In this document: in pieces, positions 9,194 to 17,868 of the stretch
How the letters are laid out: every line of letters starts with the position of its first letter
Position numbering within the stretch: the stretch's first letter is position 1
NCBI RefSeq assembly: GCF_024437655.1
Contig: NZ_JANBVF010000038.1
Location: forward strand, 1-57,226
Length of the DNA stretch: 57,226 bases
Reading direction: 5' to 3'
DNA from: Chitinolyticbacter albus
GTDB taxonomy: Bacteria > Pseudomonadota > Gammaproteobacteria > Burkholderiales > Chitinibacteraceae
The notes under the pieces: model-generated
Seen by the model: only the letters and a program-made list of their open reading frames with translations
Database searches by the model: none
What the model was told of the DNA's origin: nothing
Translations under genes and position numbers: made by a program

Positions 9194-10462
9194 TCAAGGG
9201 GTGGTGCGGGCTAATTCGGGCTGCGCAGGCACAACGCGCTCGCCGCGGAAACTGAAATGCATCCAGACGAGGCTCACGCAGACCGTGCCGTACAGCAGCA
9301 TGAAAGCGCTGGAACGGATGCCCGTGAGATCGAGCGCGAAGCCGAACAGCACCGGCAGCAGGAAGCCGCCGAGGCCACCGGCGAGGCCGACCATGCCGGA
9401 CACCGCCCCGATCTGTTGCGGGAAATCCTCGGCGATGAACTTGAATACCGAGGCCTTACCGATGGCGGTTGCCACGCCGACCACGAACAGCAGCAGCGTG
9501 AACAGCGCGGGGTTCAGCCCGATATGGAATGAGCGCGGGCCACCCACGGTGAGGATGGCGAAGTCAGTCTGCGGATAGCTGAGCAGGAAGAAACAGACCC
9601 AGCACACCCACATCACCCACCAGGTGGTCTTGTAGGCGCCATAGCGGTCGGCTATCCAGCCTCCCACCGCGCGCAAGACACCACCGGGCAGCGAAAAGCA
9701 CGCCGCGAGCAGCGCAGCCCGCTTCATGTCGAAGCCGTATTCGCCGATGTAGTACTTGGTCATCCACAGCGCGAGCGCGACATAGCCGCCGAACACCACC
9801 GAGTAGTACTGGCAGTAGCGCCAGACCCGCGGATCGCGCAGCATGGCCAGCTGATCGCGCAGACCCACCGTGGCCGGAACCCGGTGCGCCGGATCGGATG
9901 CCGAGCCCAGCCAGAACAGCACCGCCGTCACCAGCATGGCCACCGCATACACCTGCGGCACGATGGTCCAGGCGCCGCCAGCCACCACGATCAGCGCGGG
10001 CGCCACGAACTTGGTCAGCGCCGACCCCGAATTGCCGGCACCGAACACCCCCATCGCCAGACCCTGACGCTGGCGCGGGAACCAGCGCGCCACGTAGGGC
10101 GTTCCCACCGAGAACGCGCCGCCGGCAAGGCCGACGAACAGCGCCAGCACCAGGAAATGCCAGTAGGCGGTGGCGTAACTCATCAGCCAGATCGCCGGCA
10201 CCGTGGCGAGCATCAGCAGAAACAACACGACACGGCCGCCGTAGCGGTCGGTCCACAGCCCCAATGGCACGCGCACCAGCGAACCGGTCAGCACTGGCAT
10301 GGCGGCCAAGAGGCCGAACTCGGTTTCAGAAAGACCCAGCTGCGTCTTGAGCGGAATGCCGATGACGGCAAACATCATCCAGACGGCAAAACAGATGGTG
10401 AAGGCGAAGGTGCTCGAAACCAGCACGGGTACTGCTTGGCGGGGGAGGTGTTCGGAAGCCAT
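9194..10462 (-). CDS. narK1: NarK1-type nitrate/proton symporter (MFS)
   Basis: This 422-residue protein with about 12 membrane segments starts with SSTFAFTICFAVWMMFAVIG and carries the MFS loop motif GLWTDRYGGR, typical of type I nitrate transporters. The nitrate signature region is visible as GLAGGAFSVGTPYVARWFP. Type I proteins are thought to bring nitrate in with protons to start respiration, before the type II exchanger takes over. It is the first gene of the nar cluster, so its upstream gap should hold the main promoter. Confidence 0.9.
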   Translation of the reverse strand: MASEHLPRQAVPVLVSSTFAFTICFAVWMMFAVIGIPLKTQLGLSETEFGLLAAMPVLTGSLVRVPLGLWTDRYGGRVVLFLLMLATVPAIWLMSYATAYWHFLVLALFVGLAGGAFSVGTPYVARWFPRQRQGLAMGVFGAGNSGSALTKFVAPALIVVAGGAWTIVPQVYAVAMLVTAVLFWLGSASDPAHRVPATVGLRDQLAMLRDPRVWRYCQYYSVVFGGYVALALWMTKYYIGEYGFDMKRAALLAACFSLPGGVLRAVGGWIADRYGAYKTTWWVMWVCWVCFFLLSYPQTDFAILTVGGPRSFHIGLNPALFTLLLFVVGVATAIGKASVFKFIAEDFPQQIGAVSGMVGLAGGLGGFLLPVLFGFALDLTGIRSSAFMLLYGTVCVSLVWMHFSFRGERVVPAQPELARTTP

Positions 10463-10621
10463 GGCACGGCTCGCTGGGCACGGGAAGATGTACCGAGCTT
10501 ATGCAAGCGCCCAAAGCGGGCCTATTGGCCGATCGGGGTGGATAGCTTATGCAGAGTGGCTAGGCAGAACAGGCTATACGGTGGGCGAACGCGACAAAGC
10601 GGGGGGCATCTGCGGCTGCTT
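10463..10621 (-). promoter_or_regulatory. narK1 upstream region with a 10-bp direct repeat
   Basis: This 159-base gap precedes the whole nar cluster. AGCTTATGCA occurs twice in the same orientation, at 10496-10505 and 10544-10553, 48 bases apart. I looked for an FNR box (TTGAT-N4-ATCAA) and did not find a convincing one on either strand. The repeats may be binding sites for a regulator of nitrate respiration. Confidence 0.35.
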
Positions 10622-11932
10622 TCAAGCGTGGAGGCGGCGCGCGCGGCGATTCATCAGCGGCGTGATCGACAGGCCATGCAGCACGATGGAGCTGGCGACG
10701 GCGAACAGGGTAATCTCGATAAAAGGCGTCACCAGTTCGCGTGGCAGGCCATGGTTGATCGCGTAGAACAGGTAATAGATCGAGCCAATACCACGTACGC
10801 CGAACCATCCCACCAGCCAGCGATTGGGCGGGCGCTCGGCGCTGGCCGGCCTGCCCAGCAGGCTCAGCCAGGTGGCAAGCGGGCGGATCAGCAAAAGCAG
10901 TAGCGGAATCAGCCACGCGGTGCTGGGCGGTTCGTAACGCAGCAGCAGAATGCCAAGCAGCAGCACGATCACGACTTCCGCCACCCGCTCCAGCTGTTCG
11001 GTGAACGACAACATGGCGTGCTTGAGATAGGAGGCGGCCGACTCCGGATTCGTGGCCAGGGCTTCGCGCGGATCGGGCAGCGCCGGCACAACCAGCGCCT
11101 CGGGCGCATCATCCGGGTGGTCGAAGCGGCGTAGCGCCAGGCCCGCCGCGAACACCGCAAGAAAACCATAGGCGTGGCACAGCACCGCCAGCCCGTAGGC
11201 CACGGCGATCAGGCCCAGCGCGAGGAACTCGTCCAGGCCCACCGCCTCGCGATGGTGCGTGCGCAGATAGGTCACCAGCCGTCCGGTCCATGCCCCCAGC
11301 AGCGCGCCGAGCACGAGCCCGGCGCTCACCGCCCAAACCACGTCGACCGCCCACCAGCGCCAACCCCAGCTGCCAAGCTCGTGCACGCCCAAGAGGCCCA
11401 GGCCCAGCATCACCAGCGGAAACGCCGTACCGTCGTTCAGCCCTCCTTCGGCGGTCAGGCCAAAGCGCAAGGCGTCGCCGTCATCGGGATGCGCAACCTG
11501 CACATCGGAAGCGAGAACGGGATCGGTGGGCGCCAGTATGGCGCCCAGCAGCACGGCCGCGCCCCAGGGCAGGCCGGCGCCGAAATGCGCGGCCACGGCG
11601 ATACCAGCCACGGTGAATAGCATGGCCAGGGTGGCCAGCCTGATCGGCAGATGCCAGCGCGCGTCGCGCAACGACACATTGAGCTTGAGCCCGGCGCTGA
11701 ACAAGGAGATCAGCACGGCGGTTTCGGCCAGCCGTTCCAGCAGGATGGCGTCGCCACGCGGGTCCAGCCGGGCAAGCCCGAACGCGCCCAGCGCGCAGCC
11801 CACGCCCAGGTAGAGCATGGCCATGCTGAGCGGCAGGCGCTTGAGCAGCGTGCCCGCCAGCGCCATCAGGAACAGCAGCGCTCCGACGATAAGCAACCAG
11901 ATGGCGAAATGCTGCGGCGTGGCGGCGTCCAT
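10622..11932 (-). CDS. CPA1-family cation/proton antiporter (NhaP-like)
   Basis: This 436-residue membrane protein has about 12-13 hydrophobic segments. The antiporter signature APTDPVLASDVQV, with the Thr-Asp of the ion site, lies around residues 131-143. The next family motif GLNDGTAFP, with its Asn-Asp pair, is around residue 164. It should exchange Na+ or K+ for H+ at the inner membrane. The C-terminal region after GVRGIGSIYYLFYA is short, with no TrkA-C or CNMP regulatory domain. It sits upstream of narK1 on the same strand but 159 bases away, so it is probably a separate unit. Ion preference cannot be read from sequence. Confidence 0.88.
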   Translation of the reverse strand: MDAATPQHFAIWLLIVGALLFLMALAGTLLKRLPLSMAMLYLGVGCALGAFGLARLDPRGDAILLERLAETAVLISLFSAGLKLNVSLRDARWHLPIRLATLAMLFTVAGIAVAAHFGAGLPWGAAVLLGAILAPTDPVLASDVQVAHPDDGDALRFGLTAEGGLNDGTAFPLVMLGLGLLGVHELGSWGWRWWAVDVVWAVSAGLVLGALLGAWTGRLVTYLRTHHREAVGLDEFLALGLIAVAYGLAVLCHAYGFLAVFAAGLALRRFDHPDDAPEALVVPALPDPREALATNPESAASYLKHAMLSFTEQLERVAEVVIVLLLGILLLRYEPPSTAWLIPLLLLLIRPLATWLSLLGRPASAERPPNRWLVGWFGVRGIGSIYYLFYAINHGLPRELVTPFIEITLFAVASSIVLHGLSITPLMNRRARRLHA

Positions 11933-12662
11933 GGGTGTCGTTCCTGCTGGATCAGCGTTTTACGGTGGGACTACTGCGCCGTGCTGCAATCGCGCCCGCA
12001 CGAGCGATATGCCTGCAGCAGAGGCCGCCCTGCCGTGACCTACCCGCGAGGGTCGGTCCGTGCCACCACTTCGACTCCGGCGTAAAGACCACACCCTCAC
12101 CCACTTTGCAAGCCATGTTCCACCTCTTGGTCGATCAGGCGAACAGTCGCGACCCGGTAGCGCGGCCGGAGTGGATCGCGCCGCGGACCCACTCTGCAGC
12201 CGCCCCACGGCGGGCACGCTGCGTGGCTTGCGGAACCGGGGGCGCCGGGCCCGACCGCGTCGGCCGGGCCATCGACGACTGCGCCATGCGAACAGGCTAT
12301 CGCCCAAATCGGGCGGCGCGAGCGTGAAAATGCCAGCCTTCGCCTTGCCGCCATCCTCGCGATGTCGCTGGCTTTGGTTGGGGGCAACCGCGCGAAAACA
12401 CGGCCACGTCACCCGCCTACCTATATTCCGGCAGCACCAGCGCCGCGCCCAGCGTCATCCCGCCCAGGTGCAGGCCCAGCTCGATCAGGCCGCCATGGAG
12501 CGGCGACAGCCCGGCGTTGTGCTATTTGCAGAGGGAAAGGCGATTTCTTTCGCAGGATCAATATCTTGTCACGCGCATATGCGCCAACGATGTGCCGCAG
12601 CTCGACTGAGCCTGATCGATTGCTACCGATGCCGTGGCGGTGTGGCAAGCAGTACACCTGGT
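11933..12662. other. Gene-poor 730-base gap with a possible gene remnant
   Basis: I see no convincing intact gene between the antiporter start and the end of the LysR gene. Several open frames exist, but none has a recognisable product or a good ribosome site. One stretch on the minus strand (12417-12521) reads as protein-like sequence, HNAGLSPLHGGLIELGLHLG and on to ALVLPEYR before a stop. It resembles the C-terminal end of a hydrophobic protein, but an in-frame TAG precedes it and the upstream frame is broken. This may be a decayed gene. The part nearest 11933 should contain the antiporter promoter. Confidence 0.35.
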
Positions 12663-13667
12663 TTATTCAGGCACGACCCGCCCTGGCACACACGATGCGG
12701 TACTGCGCGCCAGCTTGCGCCCACGGGCCTCGGCGGCGAGCAGCTCCTTCTCCGACAGCATGAAATCGCCGCTGCTAGACAAGCGTTCGACCACCAGATC
12801 GATAAAGGCGCGAACCCGCGCGGGCTGCGCTGCCCGGCTGCCGTAATAGAGATAGACGCCCATGTGGTCGGTGTTGTGTTGCGTCAGCACCGGCACCAGC
12901 CGGCCTTCGCGGATCTGGCTCGCCGCGGCGAAGCCGGGTAGCTGCGTCAGTACCTGGCCGGACAGCAGCGCTTGCTGCTCCAGTTCTCCATCGTTGGTGG
13001 CCAGCACCCAGGGCAGGTGCAGATCCAGCTGCTCGCCGGCCACCTGGACGAACCACGGCAGCAACTGCCCCGTGCCAGGGTGGCGGAACACGCTGCAGCG
13101 ATGCGCGGGCAGTTCATCCAGCGTCTGCGGCATGCCGTATCGCGCCAGATAAGCCGGTGCAGCGCAGATCACGAGCTGCAGCGCAAACAGCCGCCTGGCG
13201 ATCAAGCCGTCCTGTGGCGGGCCGCCGATGCGAAAGCCGACGTCCACCCGGTCTTCCACCCAGTTGCCGATATCGTCGTCCAGCTGTACATCGGGCTGGA
13301 TATCCGGATAGCGCTGGCAGAACTCGTCGAGCACCGGCCAGAGCAAGGGGGCGAAGGTCGCACGCGGCCCGACGATGCGCAGGCATCCGGCGATCTCGTC
13401 CTTGGCACTGCGTGCCCGCTGTAATGCGCGCTCCAGCGCCTCCAGCGCCGGGTAAGCCGCCTCGAGGAACTGCTGGCCTTCGTCGGTCAGCGCGATGCTG
13501 CGGGTCGTGCGGTGCAGCAGCCGCACGCCTAGATGCTGTTCCAGCAGCGCCAGCGCCTGGCTTGCCGCCTGCGGCGTCATGCCCTGGGCCTGCGCGGCCT
13601 TGCGCAGGCTGCCGAGCTCCACCGCTTTGGCAAAGGTGGAAATGGCACGCAATTCATTGATCGGCAC
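12663..13667 (-). CDS. LysR-family transcriptional regulator
   Basis: This 334-residue protein has an N-terminal winged helix-turn-helix (about residues 5-65; ISTFAKAVELGSLRKAAQ, then PQAASQALALLEQHLG) and a periplasmic-binding-protein-like effector domain (about 90-300). I chose the GTG at 13667, which places PINELRAISTF at the usual LysR N-terminus. The frame also extends to a TTG at 13724, which has no ribosome site. It is divergent from the alcohol dehydrogenase gene at 13913, the classic LysR arrangement, so that gene is its likely target. The C-terminal tail beyond residue 300 is longer than usual. The effector is unknown. Confidence 0.9.
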   Translation of the reverse strand: MPINELRAISTFAKAVELGSLRKAAQAQGMTPQAASQALALLEQHLGVRLLHRTTRSIALTDEGQQFLEAAYPALEALERALQRARSAKDEIAGCLRIVGPRATFAPLLWPVLDEFCQRYPDIQPDVQLDDDIGNWVEDRVDVGFRIGGPPQDGLIARRLFALQLVICAAPAYLARYGMPQTLDELPAHRCSVFRHPGTGQLLPWFVQVAGEQLDLHLPWVLATNDGELEQQALLSGQVLTQLPGFAAASQIREGRLVPVLTQHNTDHMGVYLYYGSRAAQPARVRAFIDLVVERLSSSGDFMLSEKELLAAEARGRKLARSTASCVPGRVVPE

Positions 13668-13912
13668 GATGAAACCCCAGGTGATCGATAGCCGATTATC
13701 AAGAAAAACTTGCTTCTTATTCAATATTCATCGGCTAGTTTCGTGATAGCAATTGGCCTAAAGTCCACAGCGCTCGACAGCAAGCGACAAAGTGCTGCAT
13801 CCAAGCGATCGACTTCTTGTTCAGCAGCAACGAGCGAAGCACCTGCTGGCGATGCGCGCTTTCCATCCCGCTGCTTGTCACTCCGTCCCCTATCCCGCAT
13901 ACAGGAAGCACC
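13668..13912. promoter_or_regulatory. Divergent lysR/adh promoter region with an inverted repeat
   Basis: This 245-base region is AT-richer than its surroundings and drives two divergent genes. TAGCCGAT at 13689-13696 and its reverse complement ATCGGCTA at 13730-13737 form an 8-bp inverted repeat 33 bases apart. The left arm lies within the pseudo-palindrome TGATCGATAGCCGATTATCA. These are candidate LysR recognition and activation sites. AGGAAG precedes the dehydrogenase ATG. Confidence 0.4.
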
Positions 13913-14974
13913 ATGAGCATCGAGACCCGTGCCTACGCCGCCACTTCCACCACCACACCACTGGGGCCATACCGCTTCAACCGCCGCAGCCCGCGCCACG
14001 ACGATGTGGCGATCGAGATCCTCTATTGCGGCGTGTGCCACTCCGATCTGCATACGGCCCGCAACGACTGGGGCTGGAGCACCTATCCCATCGTGCCGGG
14101 CCACGAGATGATCGGCCGCGTGACCGGCATCGGTGCCGACGTGACCCGCTTCAAGGTCGGCGACCATGTCGGTGTCGGCTGCCTCGTCGACTCCTGCGGC
14201 CATTGCCCGGCCTGCGCCCATGGCGACGAACAGCACTGCGCCGAGGGGCCGGTCTTCAGCTATGGCGGCATCGACCGGATCGACGGCAGCACCACCCAGG
14301 GCGGCTACTCGGAGCGGATCGTGGTCAAGCAGGAATTCGTGGTACGCATCCCGGATGGCCTCGACCTCGCCGGCGCGGCGCCGCTGCTGTGTGCCGGCAT
14401 CACCACCTGGTCGCCGCTGAAGAACTGGGGGGTGAAGGCAGGCAGCAAGGTCGCCGTCGTCGGCCTCGGTGGCCTGGGGCATATGGCAATCAAGCTTGCC
14501 CACGCCATGGGCGCCGAAGTGACGCTATTCACCCGCTCGCCCGGCAAGGAGGACGATGCGCGCCGGCTGGGAGCCGATCACATCGTGCTCTCTACCGACG
14601 CCGCGCAGCTGGCAGCGGTCGCCAGCCGCTTCGAGCTGATCATCGATACGGTACCCTATGCCCACGATCTCAACCCCTATATCCCCACGCTGGGCTACAA
14701 CGGCGTGCTGGCGCTGGTGGGCTATCTGGGGCCGCTGGAACCGGCGCTCGACACCATGCCCATGGTGCTGGGGCGCAAGGCAGTCGCCGGCTCGCTGATC
14801 GGCGGCATCGCCAGCACCCAGGAAATGCTCGATTTCTGCGGCAAGCACGGCATTACCGCCGATATCGAACTAATCCGCATGCAGGATATCAACGAAGCCT
14901 ATGAGCGCATGCTCAGCAGCGACGTGAAATACCGCTTCGTGATCGACATCGCCACGCTGCAAGAAGCCGCCTGA
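13913..14974 (+). CDS. Zinc-dependent NAD(P) alcohol dehydrogenase (YahK/CAD-like)
   Basis: This 353-residue medium-chain dehydrogenase has the catalytic-zinc signature YCGVCHSDLH (about residue 38), GHEMIGRVTGIG (about 65), a structural-zinc region with CGHCPACAHGDEQHC (about 98-112), and a Rossmann nucleotide motif VVGLGGLGHMAIKLA (about 181). The pattern matches the YahK/cinnamyl-alcohol-dehydrogenase-like group, which typically uses NADPH to reduce aldehydes. The start is set by AGGAAG seven bases upstream. It is divergent from the LysR gene, which probably controls it. The physiological substrate cannot be inferred. Confidence 0.93.
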   Translation: MSIETRAYAATSTTTPLGPYRFNRRSPRHDDVAIEILYCGVCHSDLHTARNDWGWSTYPIVPGHEMIGRVTGIGADVTRFKVGDHVGVGCLVDSCGHCPACAHGDEQHCAEGPVFSYGGIDRIDGSTTQGGYSERIVVKQEFVVRIPDGLDLAGAAPLLCAGITTWSPLKNWGVKAGSKVAVVGLGGLGHMAIKLAHAMGAEVTLFTRSPGKEDDARRLGADHIVLSTDAAQLAAVASRFELIIDTVPYAHDLNPYIPTLGYNGVLALVGYLGPLEPALDTMPMVLGRKAVAGSLIGGIASTQEMLDFCGKHGITADIELIRMQDINEAYERMLSSDVKYRFVIDIATLQEAA

Positions 14975-14983
14975 TTGCGCCCA

Positions 14984-15006
14984 GGGCGCCGCAGGCAGCG
15001 GCGCCC
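14984..15006 (+). terminator. GC-rich hairpin after the alcohol dehydrogenase gene
   Basis: GGGCGCCGC and GCGGCGCCC form a perfect 9-bp stem around a 5-base loop, starting ten bases after the stop. No clear T tract follows, so termination may be weak. A second hairpin follows at 15026-15047. Confidence 0.4.
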
Positions 15007-15025
15007 ACCCATCTCTTCCAACCCG

Positions 15026-15047
15026 CCTGCTCCGGCAAGAGCAGGCC
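15026..15047 (+). promoter_or_regulatory. Leader hairpin ahead of the DUF3750 gene
   Basis: GCCTGCTC and GAGCAGGC form a perfect 8-bp stem with a 6-base loop. It ends a few bases before the AGGAG ribosome site of the next gene. It could affect transcript stability or translation, or may simply be a second weak terminator stem. Confidence 0.3.
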
Positions 15048-15062
15048 CGCCAGGAGTGTTGC

Positions 15063-15830
15063 ATGCGGTTCTCACGTCGCCTGGCCTGGGCGCTGCCGGC
15101 CCTGCTGGTCGTGTCCTTTGGCCTGAGCGTGGCCAACGATTCGCGCGCCGAGCACGGGCCCGCGCAGCGCAGCTGGATGACCGCGCCACGCCATTCGGCC
15201 GGTGTCGCCCCCGACCCGGCGCAGCTGGACGACACCGCCATCATCCAGGTGTACGCCGCCCCCACCTTCGGCTGGCGCGGCCTGTTCGCCATCCACCCGT
15301 GGATCATCTACAAGCGCAGCGGTGAAGCCGACTACACGCGCTACGAGGTGGTCGGCTGGGCGGGCGACAATGTGGTGCAACGCGATTACGCGCTGCCCGA
15401 CGGGCTGTGGTACGGCGCGCAACCGCAGCTGCTGCTCGAGCACCGTGGCGAGGGTGTCGACGCCCGGATCGACGCCGCCATCGCCAGTTATCCGTTCCCG
15501 CATGAATACCGCGCCTATCCCGGCCCCAACAGCAACACCTTCCTTGCCCATATCGGCCGCGAAGTGCCTGCGCTGGGGCTCGATCTGCCAGCCAACGCCA
15601 TTGGCAAGGACTACCGCCCGCTCAGCCAGCCGCTGGGGCTGACGCCATCGGGCAGCGGCCTGCAGCTCTCGCTGCTCGGCTTGCTGGGCCTGAACGTGGG
15701 GCTGGAGGAAGGCGTGGAGATCAACCTGCTGGGCCTGAACGCCGGCGTGGATCTGAATCGACCCGCGCTGCGCCTGCCCTTCATCGGCCGCCTCGGCATG
15801 GCAGACACCCCCCGCATGCAAACGGATTGA
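15063..15830 (+). CDS. DUF3750 domain-containing exported protein
   Basis: This 255-residue protein has an N-terminal signal or anchor segment (about residues 5-25). DUF3750 hallmarks follow: AAPTFGWRGLFAIHPWI around residue 65, YTRYEVVGW around residue 91, and YPFPHEYRAYPGPNSNTF around residues 143-160. The family function is unknown. The C-terminal part (about 195-245) has repeated LLGLNVG/LLGLNAG segments. AGGAG precedes the ATG. It lies between the dehydrogenase and a small lipoprotein gene; no functional link is evident. Confidence 0.85.
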   Translation: MRFSRRLAWALPALLVVSFGLSVANDSRAEHGPAQRSWMTAPRHSAGVAPDPAQLDDTAIIQVYAAPTFGWRGLFAIHPWIIYKRSGEADYTRYEVVGWAGDNVVQRDYALPDGLWYGAQPQLLLEHRGEGVDARIDAAIASYPFPHEYRAYPGPNSNTFLAHIGREVPALGLDLPANAIGKDYRPLSQPLGLTPSGSGLQLSLLGLLGLNVGLEEGVEINLLGLNAGVDLNRPALRLPFIGRLGMADTPRMQTD

Positions 15831-16056
15831 GCGGCCCCGCTACAGGCGTGCCGCATCAGCCCATCCGACCTGACTCGCTGCGATTGCCCGGTCCTCGTGC
15901 AGAGCGCCAAGTTCGACGCCATCCAGCGCGCACCTTGCTCGACCTGCGAGCCCACTGCGCTCAAGCGCGCCGTTATCACACCGCCATTATTTACAGTCAC
16001 CCGACACCGATTCGACCTTACGCTGACTTCACCAGTACTGAACAACGAGGTGAACC

Positions 16057-16275
16057 ATGCTGATCCGCCTGCTGCTTGCCACCATGCTCACGCTGCCGCT
16101 TCTGGCGTGCAGTGACAAGCCGGAAACCACGATGGACAAGGTCGAGAACAAGGTCGACGACGCGCTCGATCGCCGCCCTGCCGAGCCGGTACGCGATGCG
16201 GTGGAAGATGCCGGCGACAAGGTCGAGGATGCGGCCGGTGAGGCCAAGGACGCCGTGAAGGACGCTACCAACTAA
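16057..16275 (+). CDS. Small lipoprotein with an amphipathic charged repeat
   Basis: This 72-residue protein starts with a lipoprotein signal ending LPLLAC, with the lipid-attachment Cys at residue 18. The mature part is a run of acidic/basic heptad-like segments ([30 protein letters not shown]), likely a continuous amphipathic helix. It ends 13 bases before the DUF1328 gene and is probably co-transcribed with it. Such small helical lipoproteins often accompany envelope-stress genes, but the function here is unknown. Confidence 0.75.
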   Translation: MLIRLLLATMLTLPLLACSDKPETTMDKVENKVDDALDRRPAEPVRDAVEDAGDKVEDAAGEAKDAVKDATN

Positions 16276-16288
16276 GGAGAACTACATC

Positions 16289-16444
16289 ATGCTGCACTAT
16301 GCCATCGTCTTTCTCGTGATCGCGCTGATTGCCGGGGTGCTCGGTTTTGGCGGCGTTGCCGGCACCGCAGCCTGGATCGCCAAGGTGCTGTTCGTGATCT
16401 TCCTGGTCCTGTTCGTGGTCTCGCTGATCCGGCGCAAGACCTGA
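16289..16444 (+). CDS. DUF1328 (YtjA-like) small membrane protein
   Basis: This 51-residue protein has two hydrophobic helices joined by a short Gly-rich turn: [20 protein letters not shown], then [12 protein letters not shown], then [15 protein letters not shown], ending RRKT. This is the full pattern of the DUF1328/YtjA family, whose members are about 50-60 residues long and of unknown role. AAGGAG lies eight bases before the ATG. It is followed directly by a strong terminator. Confidence 0.88.
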   Translation: MLHYAIVFLVIALIAGVLGFGGVAGTAAWIAKVLFVIFLVLFVVSLIRRKT

Positions 16445-16459
16445 GGCCGCGACAGGCTC

Positions 16460-16495
16460 AATGACAAAGGCCGCCCACGGGCGGCCTTTGTCATT
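16460..16495. terminator. Bidirectional terminator between DUF1328 gene and gst
   Basis: AATGACAAAGGCCGCCC is followed after two bases by its exact reverse complement, a 17-bp perfect arm pair. The A/T-rich outer ends make it usable in both directions. It lies between two convergent genes. Confidence 0.85.
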
Positions 16496-16510
16496 GTCGG
16501 GATACCGGAA

Positions 16511-17143
16511 TCAGAAGCTCAGCGACCAGGGCTCTGCGGCACCGTCGGCTATCCATTGCTGCATCGCCGGCAAGGCGAGGACGGTTGCCATGTACTGCCG
16601 CGCACTGTCGGGCACCTCCACGCCATAGGTGACGAAGCGGGTGACCACCGGCGCGTAGAACGCATCGGCCGCCGAGAACGCGCCGAACAGGAAGGGCCCG
16701 TTTTCGCCGAAGTGATTGCGGCAATCGGTCCAGATCGCGCAAATCCGATCGATTTCGGCCTGCGTCGCCGCATCGATCCGGGCGGTCTTGCGGCCACGAA
16801 TGTCCATGCTCAGATGGGTGCGCAGCTGCGTGAAGCCCGCATGCATCTCGGCAGACACCGATCGCGCCACCGCGCGTGCAGCCGGATCGGCCGGCCAGAT
16901 GCCACGACCGGGAAACTTCTCCGCCAGGTATTCGACGATGGCGAGGCTATCCCAGATCACCAGGTCGCCATCGACCAGCGCCGGCACCTTGCCCGACGGG
17001 CTGATGCGCAGGATCTGCTCCTTGCTGTCGCCCTGGTACAGCGGCACCAGCGTTTCCTCGAAGGCAATGCCCGCCTGCTTCATCACCAGCCACGGCCGCA
17101 GCGACCACGACGAGTAGTTCTTGTTGCCGATCAACAGCTGCAT
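16511..17143 (-). CDS. Glutathione S-transferase family protein
   Basis: This 210-residue protein starts with a thioredoxin-fold GST N-domain (about 1-80): IGNKNYSSWSLRPWLVMKQA with the Ser-rich active-site loop, then PSGKVPALVDGDLVIWDSLA, the glutathione-binding cis-Pro and DS motif. A helical C-domain follows, with FLFGAFSAADAFYAPVVTRF around residue 150, the N-capping motif of GSTs. It is cytoplasmic and the substrate is unknown. It is convergent with the DUF1328 gene across the shared terminator. Confidence 0.9.
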   Translation of the reverse strand: MQLLIGNKNYSSWSLRPWLVMKQAGIAFEETLVPLYQGDSKEQILRISPSGKVPALVDGDLVIWDSLAIVEYLAEKFPGRGIWPADPAARAVARSVSAEMHAGFTQLRTHLSMDIRGRKTARIDAATQAEIDRICAIWTDCRNHFGENGPFLFGAFSAADAFYAPVVTRFVTYGVEVPDSARQYMATVLALPAMQQWIADGAAEPWSLSF

Positions 17144-17231
17144 GACAGACCTCCGTTAGGGTGGGGTAGGTCTGCAGACTAACGCAAAAATTGTGGCTGG
17201 CGTGTTACCGGAAGCGGAGAGCATAGATAGC

Positions 17232-17774
17232 GCCTGCGGCGCGGTGCTTGAATGCCGGTTCCGCCCGGCGGACGGGCTGCTTTTCTTGCGTCGCCAAGAA
17301 AAGTAGCCAAAAGAAGGCGACCCCGCATCCGCGCCCTTCGGGTTCCCTCGCTGCGGACAATCGAGTCGGCGCCTGCGGGACTCGGCCTTTGGCCTCAAAC
17401 ATCCTCGGCGAAACCCCGCCCCGCTTGTTCCTCGCTCGGCGCTTCTGAGGGGAGTTCGGTTGGTATGCCAAGATCGCTGGGTGAATTCACTACATTCTGC
17501 GGACCACGTTTCCCCCTTGGCGCAAGGGGGATGAAGGGAGATTTTGCTGGTAGCGAGCTTGTGATGAATGCTCCAGCCCATATCGGCGCGTGGTTTTCTC
17601 CCCTTTGCCAGCGCCGAAGGAGCGGAGCGAGACCTTAGGCTCGCGACCGACTGAGGTCAGCCCGGAGGGCCGCAAGGCGGGGTCGCCTTTTCTTTGGTTC
17701 GTTTCTTTTGGCGAAGCAAAAGAAATGAACCCGTCCGCCGGGCGGAACCGGCATTGAAGCATCGTGCCGCAGGC
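17232..17774. repeat. About 540-bp non-coding element bounded by long inverted repeats
   Basis: The 725-base gap 17144-17868 contains no convincing gene but is highly structured. A 31-base arm at 17246-17276 matches the reverse complement of 17730-17760 at 30 of 31 positions. Similarity continues outward (CGCCTGCGGC against GCCGCAGGCA) and inward. Both halves carry a TTCTT(T)...CGCCAA(A)AGAAA...AAGGCGACCCCGC block in opposite orientation. The middle (about 17345-17670) is unpaired apart from a small hairpin around 17510-17531. It looks like two diverged copies of a REP-like intergenic element head to head, or a non-autonomous mobile element. No transposase is present. Target-site duplications are not obvious. 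Confidence 0.65.
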
Positions 17775-17868
17775 ACAGCAAAATAAAACCGCCGAACAGC
17801 GTCGGCAGTTGGGTTCACTTGTGCGATTAATTTACCAATCGCACCTACGCGAGTTGTATTTTTGCATG

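Noticed and set aside
10463-10621. FNR/ANR box ahead of narK1
   Set aside because: The best stretch (around TTGGCCGATC) does not fit TTGAT-N4-ATCAA on either strand.
12060-12941. A plus-strand open frame of 293 codons covering the gap before the LysR gene
   Set aside because: Its right half is antisense to LysR and the left half has no recognisable sequence or ribosome site.
17249-17757. Insertion sequence with a transposase between the inverted repeats
   Set aside because: No frame inside encodes a transposase-like protein and the interior itself is partly self-complementary.
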